A stretch of DNA of 64,000 nt from Pseudomonas persica (GTDB lineage Bacteria; Pseudomonadota; Gammaproteobacteria; Pseudomonadales; Pseudomonadaceae). The notes beneath the pieces were generated by a model. The model ran no database searches. It was not told the origin of the DNA and saw nothing but the letters and a program-made list of their open reading frames with translations. The DNA lies in the NCBI RefSeq assembly GCF_900291015.1, contig NZ_OLKL01000011.1, positions 1 to 64,000 of the forward strand. Direction: 5' to 3'. Below, one piece after another: positions 1 through 7,150 of the stretch. The translations under genes were made by a program, and so were the position numbers. Positions within the stretch are counted from its first letter, which is position 1. Every line of letters starts with the position of its first letter.

Positions 1-109
1 GCCCTGATGAAAAATCAGGACGAATATGTCACCAAAGGCGGGAAACTGGCTTGCTGAAAACCATAGAATCTCCCACAGGCACTGCACAGATTTCGAAGTC
101 GGTGTAGAA

Positions 110-149
110 CCTGTGGGAGCGGGTTTACCCGCGAAAGGGCCCTTACAGG
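110..149. repeat. REP palindrome, single copy
   Basis: Contains GTGGGAGCGGGTTTACCCGC followed by GAAAGGGC, the P. putida-type REP core. It lies at the 3' end of the minus-strand LysR gene. The first 142 bases hold no convincing gene; near the left edge there is only a weak short hairpin (cctga...tcagg, about positions 13-29). Confidence 0.85.
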
Positions 150-1018
150 CTGGCCCGATCCTCCAACCAATCCAGCAACTCCACCAAACCCGGTGGCAAA
201 CTCCTGGGCTGGCTCACCAGGTAATACCCCTTGCCGGTCATTACCTTCAGCGCAAACGGCATGCACAACCGCCCCCCGCGCAGGTCATCGCCGATCAGCG
301 ACCAGTCGCCGATGGCCACACCGGTCCCCTGCGAGGCCATGGCCATCGCCATGTCCAGCGTCTCGAAATGCTGCTTTGGCCCTTGAGTGCCCAGGGTCAC
401 CCCGGCTGCCTGCAGCCACAACCGCCAGTCATGCTCATCCCGCGACGGGTGCAGCAGCATATGTCGCGCCAGGTCCTCGACCTGCTGCAACGGTACCGGC
501 CCCTGAGGCAGTGACGGCGCGCACACTGGCGTCAGCTGCTCGTCGAACAGCTTGCGCACGCGCAGCCCGTGGTTCGGCACATCGCCGTAGACCACCGCCG
601 CATCGAAACCCTCGCGGCGAAAATCCACCCCATGTTGCACCGTGGTGGTCAGCTCCACCGGTACATCCGGGCGTAGCGCCTGCCATTCCATCAGGCGCGG
701 CAGCAGCCAGCGCATCACGCAGGTCGGTGCCTTGAGCTGCAAGGTAGTGCTGCGCCCACCCACTTCACGCACCCCTTGCTCGATCAGCGTGAACACCTGC
801 TGCACCCTTGGCAGCCAGTCCTGGCCTTCACGGGTCAGGCTCAGCCCGCGGGCCTGGCGCTGGAACAAGGCATAGCCCAGATGCTCCTCGAGGGCTGCGA
901 TCTGCCGGCTGACGGCGCCCTGGGTGATATGCAGCTGCTGCCCGGCACGGGTGAAGTTGCAGTGCTGGGCGGTGACCAGAAAGGTATGCAGGGCGGGCAG
1001 GGGCGGGAGGCGTTTCAT
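143..1018 (-). CDS. LysR-family transcriptional regulator
   Basis: A 291-residue LysR-type regulator, the usual length for the family. The start is placed at MKRLPPLPALHTF, where the winged-helix DNA-binding domain begins. The helix-turn-helix reads HCNFTRAGQQLHITQGAVSR, roughly residues 16-35. The remainder is a periplasmic-binding-protein-like effector domain. An upstream in-frame Met at 1111 would add 31 residues unlike the family and is rejected. The gene is divergent from the thiamine-diphosphate enzyme at 1134, with 115 bp between them containing a GCCATG-N9-CATGGC dyad, so it most likely controls that gene and itself. The inducer cannot be told from sequence. Confidence 0.93.
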   Translation of the reverse strand: MKRLPPLPALHTFLVTAQHCNFTRAGQQLHITQGAVSRQIAALEEHLGYALFQRQARGLSLTREGQDWLPRVQQVFTLIEQGVREVGGRSTTLQLKAPTCVMRWLLPRLMEWQALRPDVPVELTTTVQHGVDFRREGFDAAVVYGDVPNHGLRVRKLFDEQLTPVCAPSLPQGPVPLQQVEDLARHMLLHPSRDEHDWRLWLQAAGVTLGTQGPKQHFETLDMAMAMASQGTGVAIGDWSLIGDDLRGGRLCMPFALKVMTGKGYYLVSQPRSLPPGLVELLDWLEDRASL

Positions 1019-1027
1019 TTGCGCTAA

Positions 1028-1048
1028 GCCATGATTACAGAACATGGC
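1028..1048. promoter_or_regulatory. candidate LysR operator (dyad)
   Basis: GCCATG-N9-CATGGC lies between the divergent LysR gene and the decarboxylase gene. The symmetry and spacing resemble a LysR recognition box. It sits about 10 bp upstream of the LysR start and 86 bp upstream of the other start. Confidence 0.45.
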
Positions 1049-1133
1049 TAGTATGTGTTTTTTTGCATTGTGGCGATAGCCGTGTCTGGGTCCAATAAGG
1101 GCATAACCCAACCAGAATTCACGGTGAAACCCG

Positions 1134-2771
1134 ATGGCAACCTGCGGCGAAGTACTGGTAAAACTCCTTGAAGGCTATGGCGTGGACCATGTCTTCGGCA
1201 TTCCTGGTGTACATACCGTGGAGCTCTACCGCGGCCTGGCAGGCTCGTCCATCCGCCATGTCACCCCGCGCCATGAGCAGGGTGCCGGGTTCATGGCCGA
1301 CGGCTATGCGCGGACCCGTGGCAAGCCCGGGGTGTGCTTCATCATCACCGGCCCGGGCATGACCAACATCACCACCGCCATGGGCCAGGCCTATGCCGAC
1401 TCGATCCCGATGCTAGTGATTTCCAGCGTGCAGTCCCGCGACCAGTTGGGCGGTGGCCGCGGCAAACTGCATGAACTGCCCAACCAGGCGGCGCTGGTGT
1501 CGGGTGTGGCGGCATTTTCCCACACCTTGATGAGTGCCGATGACCTGCCGCAGGTGTTGGCCCGGGCGTTCGCCGTATTCGAAGGTGCCCGCCCGCGGCC
1601 GGTGCATATCGAGATCCCGCTCGACGTGCTGGTCGAACCGGCCGAACACCTGCTGCCGGGGCGCCCGGTGCGCAGCAGCCGGGCGGGGGCTGCGCCGCAG
1701 GCAGTGGCGCAGATGGCCGAGCGCCTGGCCAATGCCCGGCGGCCATTGATTCTTGCAGGGGGCGGTGCGTTGGCTGCGGGTGCTGCGCTGGCACGCCTGG
1801 CCGAACACCTTCAGGCTCCGGTGGCGCTGACCATCAATGCCAAGGGGTTGCTGCCGTCCAGCCACCCGCTGCAGATCGGCTCGACACAGTCGTTGCCGGC
1901 CACGCGGGCGCTGGTGGCCGAGGCCGACGTGGTGCTGGCGATCGGCACCGAGTTGGCCGAAACCGACTATGACGTGACCTTCAAGGGCGGTTTCGAGATC
2001 CCGGGCAGCCTGTTGCGCATCGACATCGACCCGGACCAGACCATGCGTAATTACCTGCCGGCGCTGTCGCTGGTGGCTGATGCCAAACTGGCCGCCGAGG
2101 CGCTGCTCGGCGCCCTGCAGGCCCTGCCGCAGCCTGTGCGTGAAAGCGCATGGGGGGCGGATCGGGTGGCCAGGCTGCGCCAGGCACTGGCGGCGGGTTG
2201 GGACCAGCCGGCCCTGAGCCAGACGCGTTTGCTGACGACGATTCTCGAGCGCCTGCCCAATGCCGTCCTGGTGGGCGATTCGACCCAGCCGGTGTACACC
2301 GGCAACCTGACCCTGGATATGGACCAGCCACGGCGTTGGTTCAATGCCTCGACCGGCTACGGCACCCTGGGTTATGCATTGCCGGCGGCCATGGGCGCCT
2401 GGCTGGGCAGCGCGGAACAGGTCGGCGAGCGGGCGCCTGCGGTGTGCCTGATTGGTGATGGCGGTTTGCAGTTCACCTTGCCGGAGCTGGCCAGCGCGGT
2501 GGAGGCGCAGGTGCCGCTGATCGTGCTGCTGTGGAACAACCAGGGGTATGAGGAAATCAAGAAATACATGGTCAATCGGGCGATCGAGCCGGTCGGGGTG
2601 GATATCCACACTCCCGACTTCATCGGCGTGGCGCGGGCGCTGGGGGCAGCGGCGGAGCAGGTGGCGGATGTGGCGGGGTTGCAGGCGGCGTTGGGGCACG
2701 CGGTGGAGCGCAAGGGGCCGACCCTGATCCAGGTTGATCAGAATCAATGGCAGGCGGTTGTGCCGGGCTGA
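1134..2771 (+). CDS. thiamine-diphosphate decarboxylase / acetolactate synthase-like (possible 5-guanidino-2-oxopentanoate decarboxylase)
   Basis: A 545-residue thiamine-diphosphate enzyme of the acetolactate synthase/benzoylformate decarboxylase superfamily. The N-terminal pyrimidine-binding domain has FGIPGVHTVELYR and the catalytic-type Glu in RHEQGAGFMADGYAR. A central domain follows, then the C-terminal pyrophosphate domain with the GDGG...NN metal motif (GDGGLQFTLPEL, then LLWNNQGYEE). The quinone/FAD-type insertion and regulatory-subunit neighbour expected of an IlvBN synthase are not seen. Similar Pseudomonas proteins are often named 5-guanidino-2-oxopentanoate decarboxylase (AruI, arginine transaminase pathway), but no aminotransferase neighbour supports that here. 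The superfamily call is secure and the substrate is inferred. The divergent LysR gene probably regulates it. Confidence 0.85.
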   Translation: MATCGEVLVKLLEGYGVDHVFGIPGVHTVELYRGLAGSSIRHVTPRHEQGAGFMADGYARTRGKPGVCFIITGPGMTNITTAMGQAYADSIPMLVISSVQSRDQLGGGRGKLHELPNQAALVSGVAAFSHTLMSADDLPQVLARAFAVFEGARPRPVHIEIPLDVLVEPAEHLLPGRPVRSSRAGAAPQAVAQMAERLANARRPLILAGGGALAAGAALARLAEHLQAPVALTINAKGLLPSSHPLQIGSTQSLPATRALVAEADVVLAIGTELAETDYDVTFKGGFEIPGSLLRIDIDPDQTMRNYLPALSLVADAKLAAEALLGALQALPQPVRESAWGADRVARLRQALAAGWDQPALSQTRLLTTILERLPNAVLVGDSTQPVYTGNLTLDMDQPRRWFNASTGYGTLGYALPAAMGAWLGSAEQVGERAPAVCLIGDGGLQFTLPELASAVEAQVPLIVLLWNNQGYEEIKKYMVNRAIEPVGVDIHTPDFIGVARALGAAAEQVADVAGLQAALGHAVERKGPTLIQVDQNQWQAVVPG

Positions 2772-2782
2772 AGTAGAGCTGT

Positions 2783-2875
2783 TGCCTGTACTGGCCTCTT
2801 CGCGGGTAGCGCAGTTTTCAGCATCTGTGCAAAACCTGTGGCAGCGGGTTTACCCGCGAAGAGGCCGGCACAAGC
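2783..2875. repeat. REP pair, left copy degenerate
   Basis: Two facing REP sequences: an eroded copy (CTGGCCTCTTCGCGGGTAGC) and a better copy (GCGGGTTTACCCGCGAAGAG). They lie between convergent genes at 2771 and 2886. Confidence 0.75.
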
Positions 2876-2885
2876 AAAGCTGAAC

Positions 2886-3806
2886 TCAGCCAGCAGTAGC
2901 CCGCAACCTGGCCACATCGCGGATTGGCGGCGCGCCATACAGCCGGCTGTATTCACGGCTGAACTGCGACGGGCTTTCATACCCCACCCGATACCCGGCC
3001 ACCGCTGCCTCAAGCCCGTCATTCAGCATCAACCGCCGCGCCTCTTGCAGGCGCAGTTGCTTCTGGTACTGCAACGGGCTCATCGACGTCACGGCCTTGA
3101 ACCGGTGGTGCAAGGTCGAGATGCTGAGGTTGACCTCCCGTGCCAGGTCCTCGATGCGCAAAGGCAATTGGTAGTTCTGGTTGAGCCAGGTAATGGCCTG
3201 GCAAACCCGGTGGGTCTGGCTGTTGGCCAAGGCGATTTCGTACAACCGATAACCCTGCGGCCCACGCAGCAGGCGGTAGAGAATCTCCCGGCGAAACAGC
3301 GGCGCCAGCATCGCGATGTCACGCGGGGTATCCAGCAGGCGGATCAGCCGCAGCAGGGCGTCGAGCAACGCGGCATCGGTTCTTTCCACATACAAGCCAC
3401 GACCGGAAGGCCGGTTGGGCACCAGCATCGGTCCGCTTTCGGCGATCAGCTGGCTGATCTCGGCCGGGTCCAGGTCCATGCGCAGGCCGAGGCTCGGGTG
3501 CTCGGGGCTGGCGTCGAGCCTCACGCCGCTCAGCGGCAAGGTTACCGAGACCACCATGTAGTGCAGCGGGTCGTAGGCGTATTGCTCGTCCCCGAGGAAC
3601 AGGCTTTTGCTGCCCTGGGCGAGGATGCACAGCGCGGGTTGCGCCAGTGTCGGCACCGAGCGCACGTTCTCGGTATAGCGCACCAGGTACAGGTCATCGA
3701 TGGCCGATGCCGGGCCGTGGGGCTCGCCGGCGTGGCGGCGGATCAGCTCGGCCAGCTCCTGGCGTTGCAGTTCCAGGCTCGGGTCGATGGACGTGGCGGT
3801 GGTCAT
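2886..3806 (-). CDS. AraC-family transcriptional regulator (AraC_N type)
   Basis: A 306-residue regulator. The N-terminal two thirds match the AraC_N effector domain (PALCILAQGSKSLFLGDEQY, VSVTLPLSGV). The C-terminal third carries two helix-turn-helix motifs (IEDLAREVNLSISTLHHRFK and VGYESPSQFSREYSRLYG). The start MTTATSIDPS at 3806 is preferred; the longer reading to 3914 adds 36 residues without similarity. It is divergent from the ABM monooxygenase at 4009, and a perfect 17-bp palindrome lies between them, suggesting they are regulated together. The effector is unknown. Confidence 0.9.
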   Translation of the reverse strand: MTTATSIDPSLELQRQELAELIRRHAGEPHGPASAIDDLYLVRYTENVRSVPTLAQPALCILAQGSKSLFLGDEQYAYDPLHYMVVSVTLPLSGVRLDASPEHPSLGLRMDLDPAEISQLIAESGPMLVPNRPSGRGLYVERTDAALLDALLRLIRLLDTPRDIAMLAPLFRREILYRLLRGPQGYRLYEIALANSQTHRVCQAITWLNQNYQLPLRIEDLAREVNLSISTLHHRFKAVTSMSPLQYQKQLRLQEARRLMLNDGLEAAVAGYRVGYESPSQFSREYSRLYGAPPIRDVARLRATAG

Positions 3807-3877
3807 GATGGCTTTCCTCTGCTGACCGACGCAGCATAGGTTTGGGCAATGGCGGGCGCTAGTCAAAAGCTGCACGT

Positions 3878-3917
3878 CGATTGCCTGATCCTGCCGCGCT
3901 GCAGGATCAGGCAATCG
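3878..3917. repeat. perfect 17-bp inverted repeat between divergent genes
   Basis: CGATTGCCTGATCCTGC (3878-3894), a 6-nt loop CGCGCT, then the exact complement GCAGGATCAGGCAATCG (3901-3917). It is not of the REP family and has no following T-tract. It could be an operator, a processed RNA hairpin or a small mobile palindrome. Confidence 0.8.
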
Positions 3918-4008
3918 GCGAGCAGTAATGGCCTAACGCGCCGCGCGGGTGAGCCTCTAAGCTTGGCAACCTGGCTTTTCCGTCCGCCTGCTTCAAGGAG
4001 ATTGTGCA

Positions 4009-4302
4009 ATGACCCCGACACAACCGGTCACCCACCTTGCTTTCATCCGTGCCAGCAGCGGGCGCTCGGCGGAGCTGGGCGCGCGCCTGCGTGACTTGCT
4101 CGAGCCCTCGCTGCGGGCGCCGGGTTGCCTGAGCTTCACTGTGCAGCGTTCGCAGGCTGATGCCGACCTGTGGTTGCTCAGTGGCAGCTGGCGCGACCAG
4201 CAGGCGATGAGCGGATACTTTGCTTCGCCAACGCTGGAGGTGTTCGGTGAGCTGGTGCAGGCACGGGTGGTCAGCAGCCTGGATCTGCATACTTTCGATT
4301 GA
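4009..4302 (+). CDS. ABM-family (quinol-type) monooxygenase
   Basis: A 97-residue protein with the antibiotic biosynthesis monooxygenase fold: a first strand (THLAFIRASSGRSAEL), a central helix with LRDLLEPSLRAPGCLSFTVQRS, and the typical WLLSGSWRDQQAMSGYFASPTLEVFGELV segment. These small ferredoxin-like dimers oxidise quinols or aromatics without cofactor, or degrade reactive products. A clear GGAG ribosome-binding site precedes the ATG. It is divergent from the AraC regulator at 2886-3806, which probably controls it. The substrate cannot be assigned. Confidence 0.82.
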   Translation: MTPTQPVTHLAFIRASSGRSAELGARLRDLLEPSLRAPGCLSFTVQRSQADADLWLLSGSWRDQQAMSGYFASPTLEVFGELVQARVVSSLDLHTFD

Positions 4303-4349
4303 GGTGTTGTCTGCTCCGACCCTATCGCCGGCTCAAGGCTACCGCCCTA

Positions 4350-4390
4350 CCTGTGGGAGCTGGCTTGCCGGCGATAGGGCCGGTACAGGT
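4350..4390. repeat. REP-like palindrome, second family
   Basis: CTGTGGGAGCTGGCTTGCCG followed by GCGATAGGGCC is a REP variant (core GCTGGCTTGCCGGC) different from the main family. A partial facing copy lies at 4319-4331. Confidence 0.7.
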
Positions 4391-4435
4391 GAATAGGGTA
4401 AGATGCTGCCCTTGATCAACCAGGTAGATAGCAAC

Positions 4436-4669
4436 ATGGCACGTAGGGAATTCCCGCATTTCGAAGCGGTTTCGGCGATGGTTCCGGTGGAAGGCGGTGG
4501 CTACAACGCGGCCATCGCGATCAAGGCCCTGGGCATGGGCGGCGCGCCGCGCTTTCACAAGATTCTCGACGGGCAAGTGTTCAAGGGCGCCGTGGCCGCC
4601 GACGAAGCAGCCACGGCCGAGTTGCAACGCCTGCAGGGCGTCAGCGCAGAAGGTGAGCTGATCTGGTGA
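4436..4669 (+). CDS. small conserved hypothetical protein
   Basis: A 77-residue protein starting MARREFPHFEAVSAMVPVEG. The start at 4436 is chosen over the in-frame ATG at 4403 because the protein-like region begins here. It is compact, with no signal peptide or membrane segment. I recognise no motif. It ends exactly where the convergent flavin reductase gene ends (4669/4670), leaving no intergenic base. Confidence 0.65.
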   Translation: MARREFPHFEAVSAMVPVEGGGYNAAIAIKALGMGGAPRFHKILDGQVFKGAVAADEAATAELQRLQGVSAEGELIW

Positions 4670-5275
4670 TCAGGCCGGCGGCCGGGCCATCTTGAACAGG
4701 TTGCCCAGCTCGAAATAGTCCGCCGGGCCACCGCCACGCAGGATCGGTTCGGCGGCAGCGGTATCGTAGATGCCGTTCTTCAACAGGTGCTCGGCAATGT
4801 GCACCGCTACCACTTCACCCAGGATCAGCCAGCTGGGCAGCGGTTCCTGATCAGCGCGCTTGAGCTGGACGATCTGGCTGACCTTGCACTCGAAGGCCAC
4901 CGGGGTTTCGCCGACACGCGGCACGTTGACAATGCGCGACGGTGTAGCGGTGAGGCCGCTCAATTCGAATTCGTTTATCTCGGCGGCAACCGGTGCGCAG
5001 CTCTGGTTCATCTGCTCGGCCAACGGGCGGGTGGCCAGGTTCCAGACGAATTCGCCGGTCTGCTCGATGTTGTTCAGGCTGTCTTTGCGCCCGACGCTGC
5101 AGAAACCGATGATCGGCGGGATGTAGTTGAAGGCGTTGAAGAAGCTGTAGGGCGCCAGGTTCAGGCGGCCTTCGCGGTCCTGCGAGGAGATCCAGCCGAT
5201 AGGGCGGGGGCCGACGATGGCGTTGAACGGGTCGTGGGGCAGGCCGTGGCCTTTGGCGGGTTCGTAGTAATACAT
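4670..5275 (-). CDS. flavin reductase-like FMN-binding protein
   Basis: A 201-residue protein of the flavin reductase-like (FMN-binding split barrel) family, predicted to bind FMN in the cytoplasm. The segments GPRPIGWISSQDREGRLNLA, PYSFFNAFNYIPPI, GRKDSLNNIEQTGEFVWNLA and FECKVSQIVQL are typical of the family. The start MYYYEPAKGHGLPHDPFNAI at 5275 is the normal N-terminus; a longer reading to 5356 is rejected. A monooxygenase partner is not obvious nearby, although the ABM protein at 4009 is close. Confidence 0.88.
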   Translation of the reverse strand: MYYYEPAKGHGLPHDPFNAIVGPRPIGWISSQDREGRLNLAPYSFFNAFNYIPPIIGFCSVGRKDSLNNIEQTGEFVWNLATRPLAEQMNQSCAPVAAEINEFELSGLTATPSRIVNVPRVGETPVAFECKVSQIVQLKRADQEPLPSWLILGEVVAVHIAEHLLKNGIYDTAAAEPILRGGGPADYFELGNLFKMARPPA

Positions 5276-5393
5276 CTGTGCTGGGCTTGCTGGCCCTACC
5301 TCCTGGTGGAAAAGGCGCCTAGTGTGCCAAGCCTGTGCCCGCCTGCAAATGATCAAGCCCGGCCGAAGCCGGGCTGGGTGCTCGCATCAGGGA

Positions 5394-5837
5394 TCAGCTG
5401 ATGCGGTGGGCGTTGGTGCGGTCGAAGCCGTCTTCGGCGAAGCGTTGGCCGCCAGTGCGGTCGAAGCCGTCTTCAGCGAAGCGCTGGCCGCCAGTGCGGT
5501 CGAAGCCGTCTTCGGCGAAGCGCTGGCCACCAGTGCGGTCGAAGCCGTCTTCAGCGAAGCGCTGGCCGCCAGTGCGGTCGAAGCCGTCTTCGGCGAAACG
5601 CTGGCCGCCGGTGCGGTCGAAGCCGTCTTCGGCGAAGCGTTGGCCGCCGGTGCGGTCGAAGCCGTCTTCGGCGAAGCGTTGGCCGCCGGTGCGGTCGAAA
5701 CCATCTTCAGCGTAGGCAGCGGATTGGCTCTGGGCCGCTGCGAAGGTGTGGGCGTTGGTGCGGTTGAAGCCATCTTCGGCGAAGGCGCCAGCCGCGAAAA
5801 CCGAGAGGGCCAGGGTGAGGATCAGTTTGTTTTTCAT
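5394..5837 (-). CDS. secreted protein of tandem AEDGFDRTGGQRF repeats
   Basis: A 147-residue protein with a clear Sec signal peptide (MKNKLILTLALSVFAAGAFA, cleavage near residue 20). The mature part is almost wholly repeat. A divergent unit AEDGFNRTNAHTF (20-32) and a spacer (33-42) are followed by seven identical AEDGFDRTGGQRF units (43-133) and a terminal AEDGFDRTNAHRIS. There is no Cys and no membrane segment; the mature protein should be small, polar and exported. Short pseudomonad exported proteins with related DGxDRT units occur, but no function is known to me. The start has GGAGCAACGACC just upstream. It stands alone in a minus-strand unit with a long AT-rich leader (5838-6070). Confidence 0.8.
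   Translation of the reverse strand: MKNKLILTLALSVFAAGAFAEDGFNRTNAHTFAAAQSQSAAYAEDGFDRTGGQRFAEDGFDRTGGQRFAEDGFDRTGGQRFAEDGFDRTGGQRFAEDGFDRTGGQRFAEDGFDRTGGQRFAEDGFDRTGGQRFAEDGFDRTNAHRIS
5439..5711. repeat. seven-copy 39-bp tandem repeat
   Basis: Seven head-to-tail 39-bp units encode seven identical 13-residue peptides. The copies differ at synonymous positions (for example cttcggcgaagcg versus cttcagcgaagcg, gccagt versus gccggt). This suggests selection on the peptide or old duplication, rather than very recent slippage only. Confidence 0.95.
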
Positions 5838-5911
5838 GGTCGTTGCTCCAGGGGGGGGGTGAGGTTGTTTGTTTCTATGGGTTTAATCCTACGCCGATTA
5901 ATTTGATTAAA

Positions 5912-5931
5912 AAGCGCAAATAATAGCGCTT
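5912..5931. promoter_or_regulatory. AAGCGC-N8-GCGCTT dyad in AT-rich leader
   Basis: A short inverted repeat in the AT-rich gap between the repeat-protein gene (5837, minus) and the membrane-protein gene (plus). It is a possible operator. The rest of 5838-6181 contains no gene I can support; an ATGAAAAAT/ATTTTTCAT inverted pair (6071-6079/6104-6112) is also present. Confidence 0.3.
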
Positions 5932-6181
5932 AAAAATCGAGTAATTCGATATATATTGGCGTGGATCCTGTGGCTCTGGCAGCGGTTCTGGCTCAGGATG
6001 TGCCTGCCCATACGCCGACGTTCTGCCAGCCATTTCAGCTTGAGGGGGTGGAATTAATGGGGCGTTAAGGATGAAAAATCTGTCATTGAAGGCCGCTCAA
6101 CGCATTTTTCATACATCACCAACCGTTTTTTCAAATGCTGCTCAGCACCATCGCCGCACCTCAAACCGGAGCGGCACAACA

Positions 6182-6934
6182 ATGAACAAACTCCCGCAAA
6201 TCACCCTGGCCTTCTGGGTCATGAAGATCTGCGCTACCACCCTTGGCGAAACGGCGGGCGATTTGCTGTCGATGACCCTGAACATCGGCTATGCCCTTAG
6301 CTCGCTGCTGCTGATCAGCGTGTTCCTGCTGACCCTGCTCGGCCAGCTGTACTCGCGCCGCTACCACCCGATGCTGTACTGGCTGGTGATCCTCTCTACC
6401 AGTACCGCCGGCACCACCATGTCCGACTTCATGGACCGCACCCTGGGCCTGGGCTATGCCGCAGGTTCGGCCATCCTCATCGGCCTCCTGCTGTTGACCT
6501 TCCTGGTATGGCGCCTGAGCGGCAACCCACTGGATGTCACCCGCATCAAGAACCGCACGGGCGAGCTGTTCTACTGGGTGGCGATCCTGTTTTCCAACAC
6601 GCTGGGCACTGCTCTGGGCGACTACCTGGCCGATGACTCGGGGCTCGGGTTTGCCGGTGGTGCATTGCTGATCGGCAGTGCCATCGCCTTGGTGGTGGTG
6701 GCCCGCTGCTGGACACGCATCCCCGGCGTGGTGTTGTTCTGGGTGGCGTTCGTGCTCACCCGCCCGTTCGGCGCCACCTTGGGCGACTTCCTCACCAAGC
6801 CGCACGAGAAGGGCGGCCTGGACTTCGGCACGGTCGGTTCTTCGGCGGTATTGGGCGGGGTGTTGCTGGTACTGGTGCTGATGGCCTCCTGGTACCAGCG
6901 CCGTGAACCGCGTCAGGCGTTGGAGATGTCCTGA
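6182..6934 (+). CDS. COG4705-type membrane protein with four internal repeats
   Basis: A 250-residue polytopic inner-membrane protein with about eight hydrophobic segments. It is built from four repeats, each with a short amphipathic motif followed by a glycine-rich membrane pair. The repeat starts are TTLGETAGDLLS, TAGTTMSDFMD, TLGTALGDYLA and PFGATLGDFLT, each followed by a GLGY-like or GLDF turn. It resembles the COG4705 family of uncharacterised membrane proteins. The start MNKLPQITLAF at 6182 (GGAG 11 nt upstream) is preferred to 6071. Conserved Asp/Thr residues repeated in pseudo-symmetry suggest a transporter, but the substrate is unknown. The end overlaps the Fic remnant on the other strand by 22 bp. 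Confidence 0.78.
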   Translation: MNKLPQITLAFWVMKICATTLGETAGDLLSMTLNIGYALSSLLLISVFLLTLLGQLYSRRYHPMLYWLVILSTSTAGTTMSDFMDRTLGLGYAAGSAILIGLLLLTFLVWRLSGNPLDVTRIKNRTGELFYWVAILFSNTLGTALGDYLADDSGLGFAGGALLIGSAIALVVVARCWTRIPGVVLFWVAFVLTRPFGATLGDFLTKPHEKGGLDFGTVGSSAVLGGVLLVLVLMASWYQRREPRQALEMS

Positions 6935-7116
6935 GTGTTGATGCGGTAGCGGGTACTGCGGCCCCCGCCAGGCAGGCGAATCAGGCAGGCCTTGTCGAGC
7001 AGGTGGGTCAGGTGACGGGTCGCAGTGGCGCTATTCGGCTCATTCTGTGAGCTGAATAAGGCCGTCAATCGGCTCACAGGCTGCCGCATATCACAAAAAA
7101 GGGGCGCCCCATGCAC
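6913..7116 (-). pseudogene. C-terminal remnant of a Fic-family protein
   Basis: Only the C-terminal winged-helix tail of a Fic-domain protein remains. PVSRLTALFSSQ...SATATRHLTHLLDKACLIRL ending GGGRSTRYRIN is the usual end of DUF4172/Fic proteins. The catalytic HxFx(D/E)GNGR motif and all N-terminal parts are missing from the adjacent sequence. The region immediately 5' on this strand is a terminator and the next gene. The apparent start at 7116 is chance. Interpreted as a deletion relic. Confidence 0.6.
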
Positions 7117-7131
7117 TGGAGCGCCCCTTTT
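7097..7131 (-). terminator. rho-independent terminator of the MFS permease gene
   Basis: An 11-bp stem AAAAGGGGCGC / GCGCCCCTTTT with a 13-nt loop. Read on the minus strand it ends in a run of T. It lies 20 bp past the permease stop codon. The symmetric A/T tracts could make it bidirectional. Confidence 0.85.
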
Positions 7132-7150
7132 CAGTACTGCCAGGCCAGCA

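Noticed and set aside
1413..2747. A 444-codon frame antisense to the decarboxylase.
   Set aside because: Composition rich in His, Gln and Arg, typical of the shadow of a high-GC gene; no motif.
5439..5711. Regular repeats suggesting a CRISPR array.
   Set aside because: Repeats are head-to-tail with no spacers and encode a peptide; no cas genes are present.
5322..5906. Long plus-strand open frames opposite the repeat protein (EAVFGEALAAS repeats and others).
   Set aside because: The 39-bp period keeps every frame open. Only the minus-strand frame from 5837 has a signal peptide, start and ribosome-binding site.
5940..6181. A possible metal riboswitch before the COG4705-type gene.
   Set aside because: No yybP-ykoY-like core sequence or clear multi-helix fold was found by eye.
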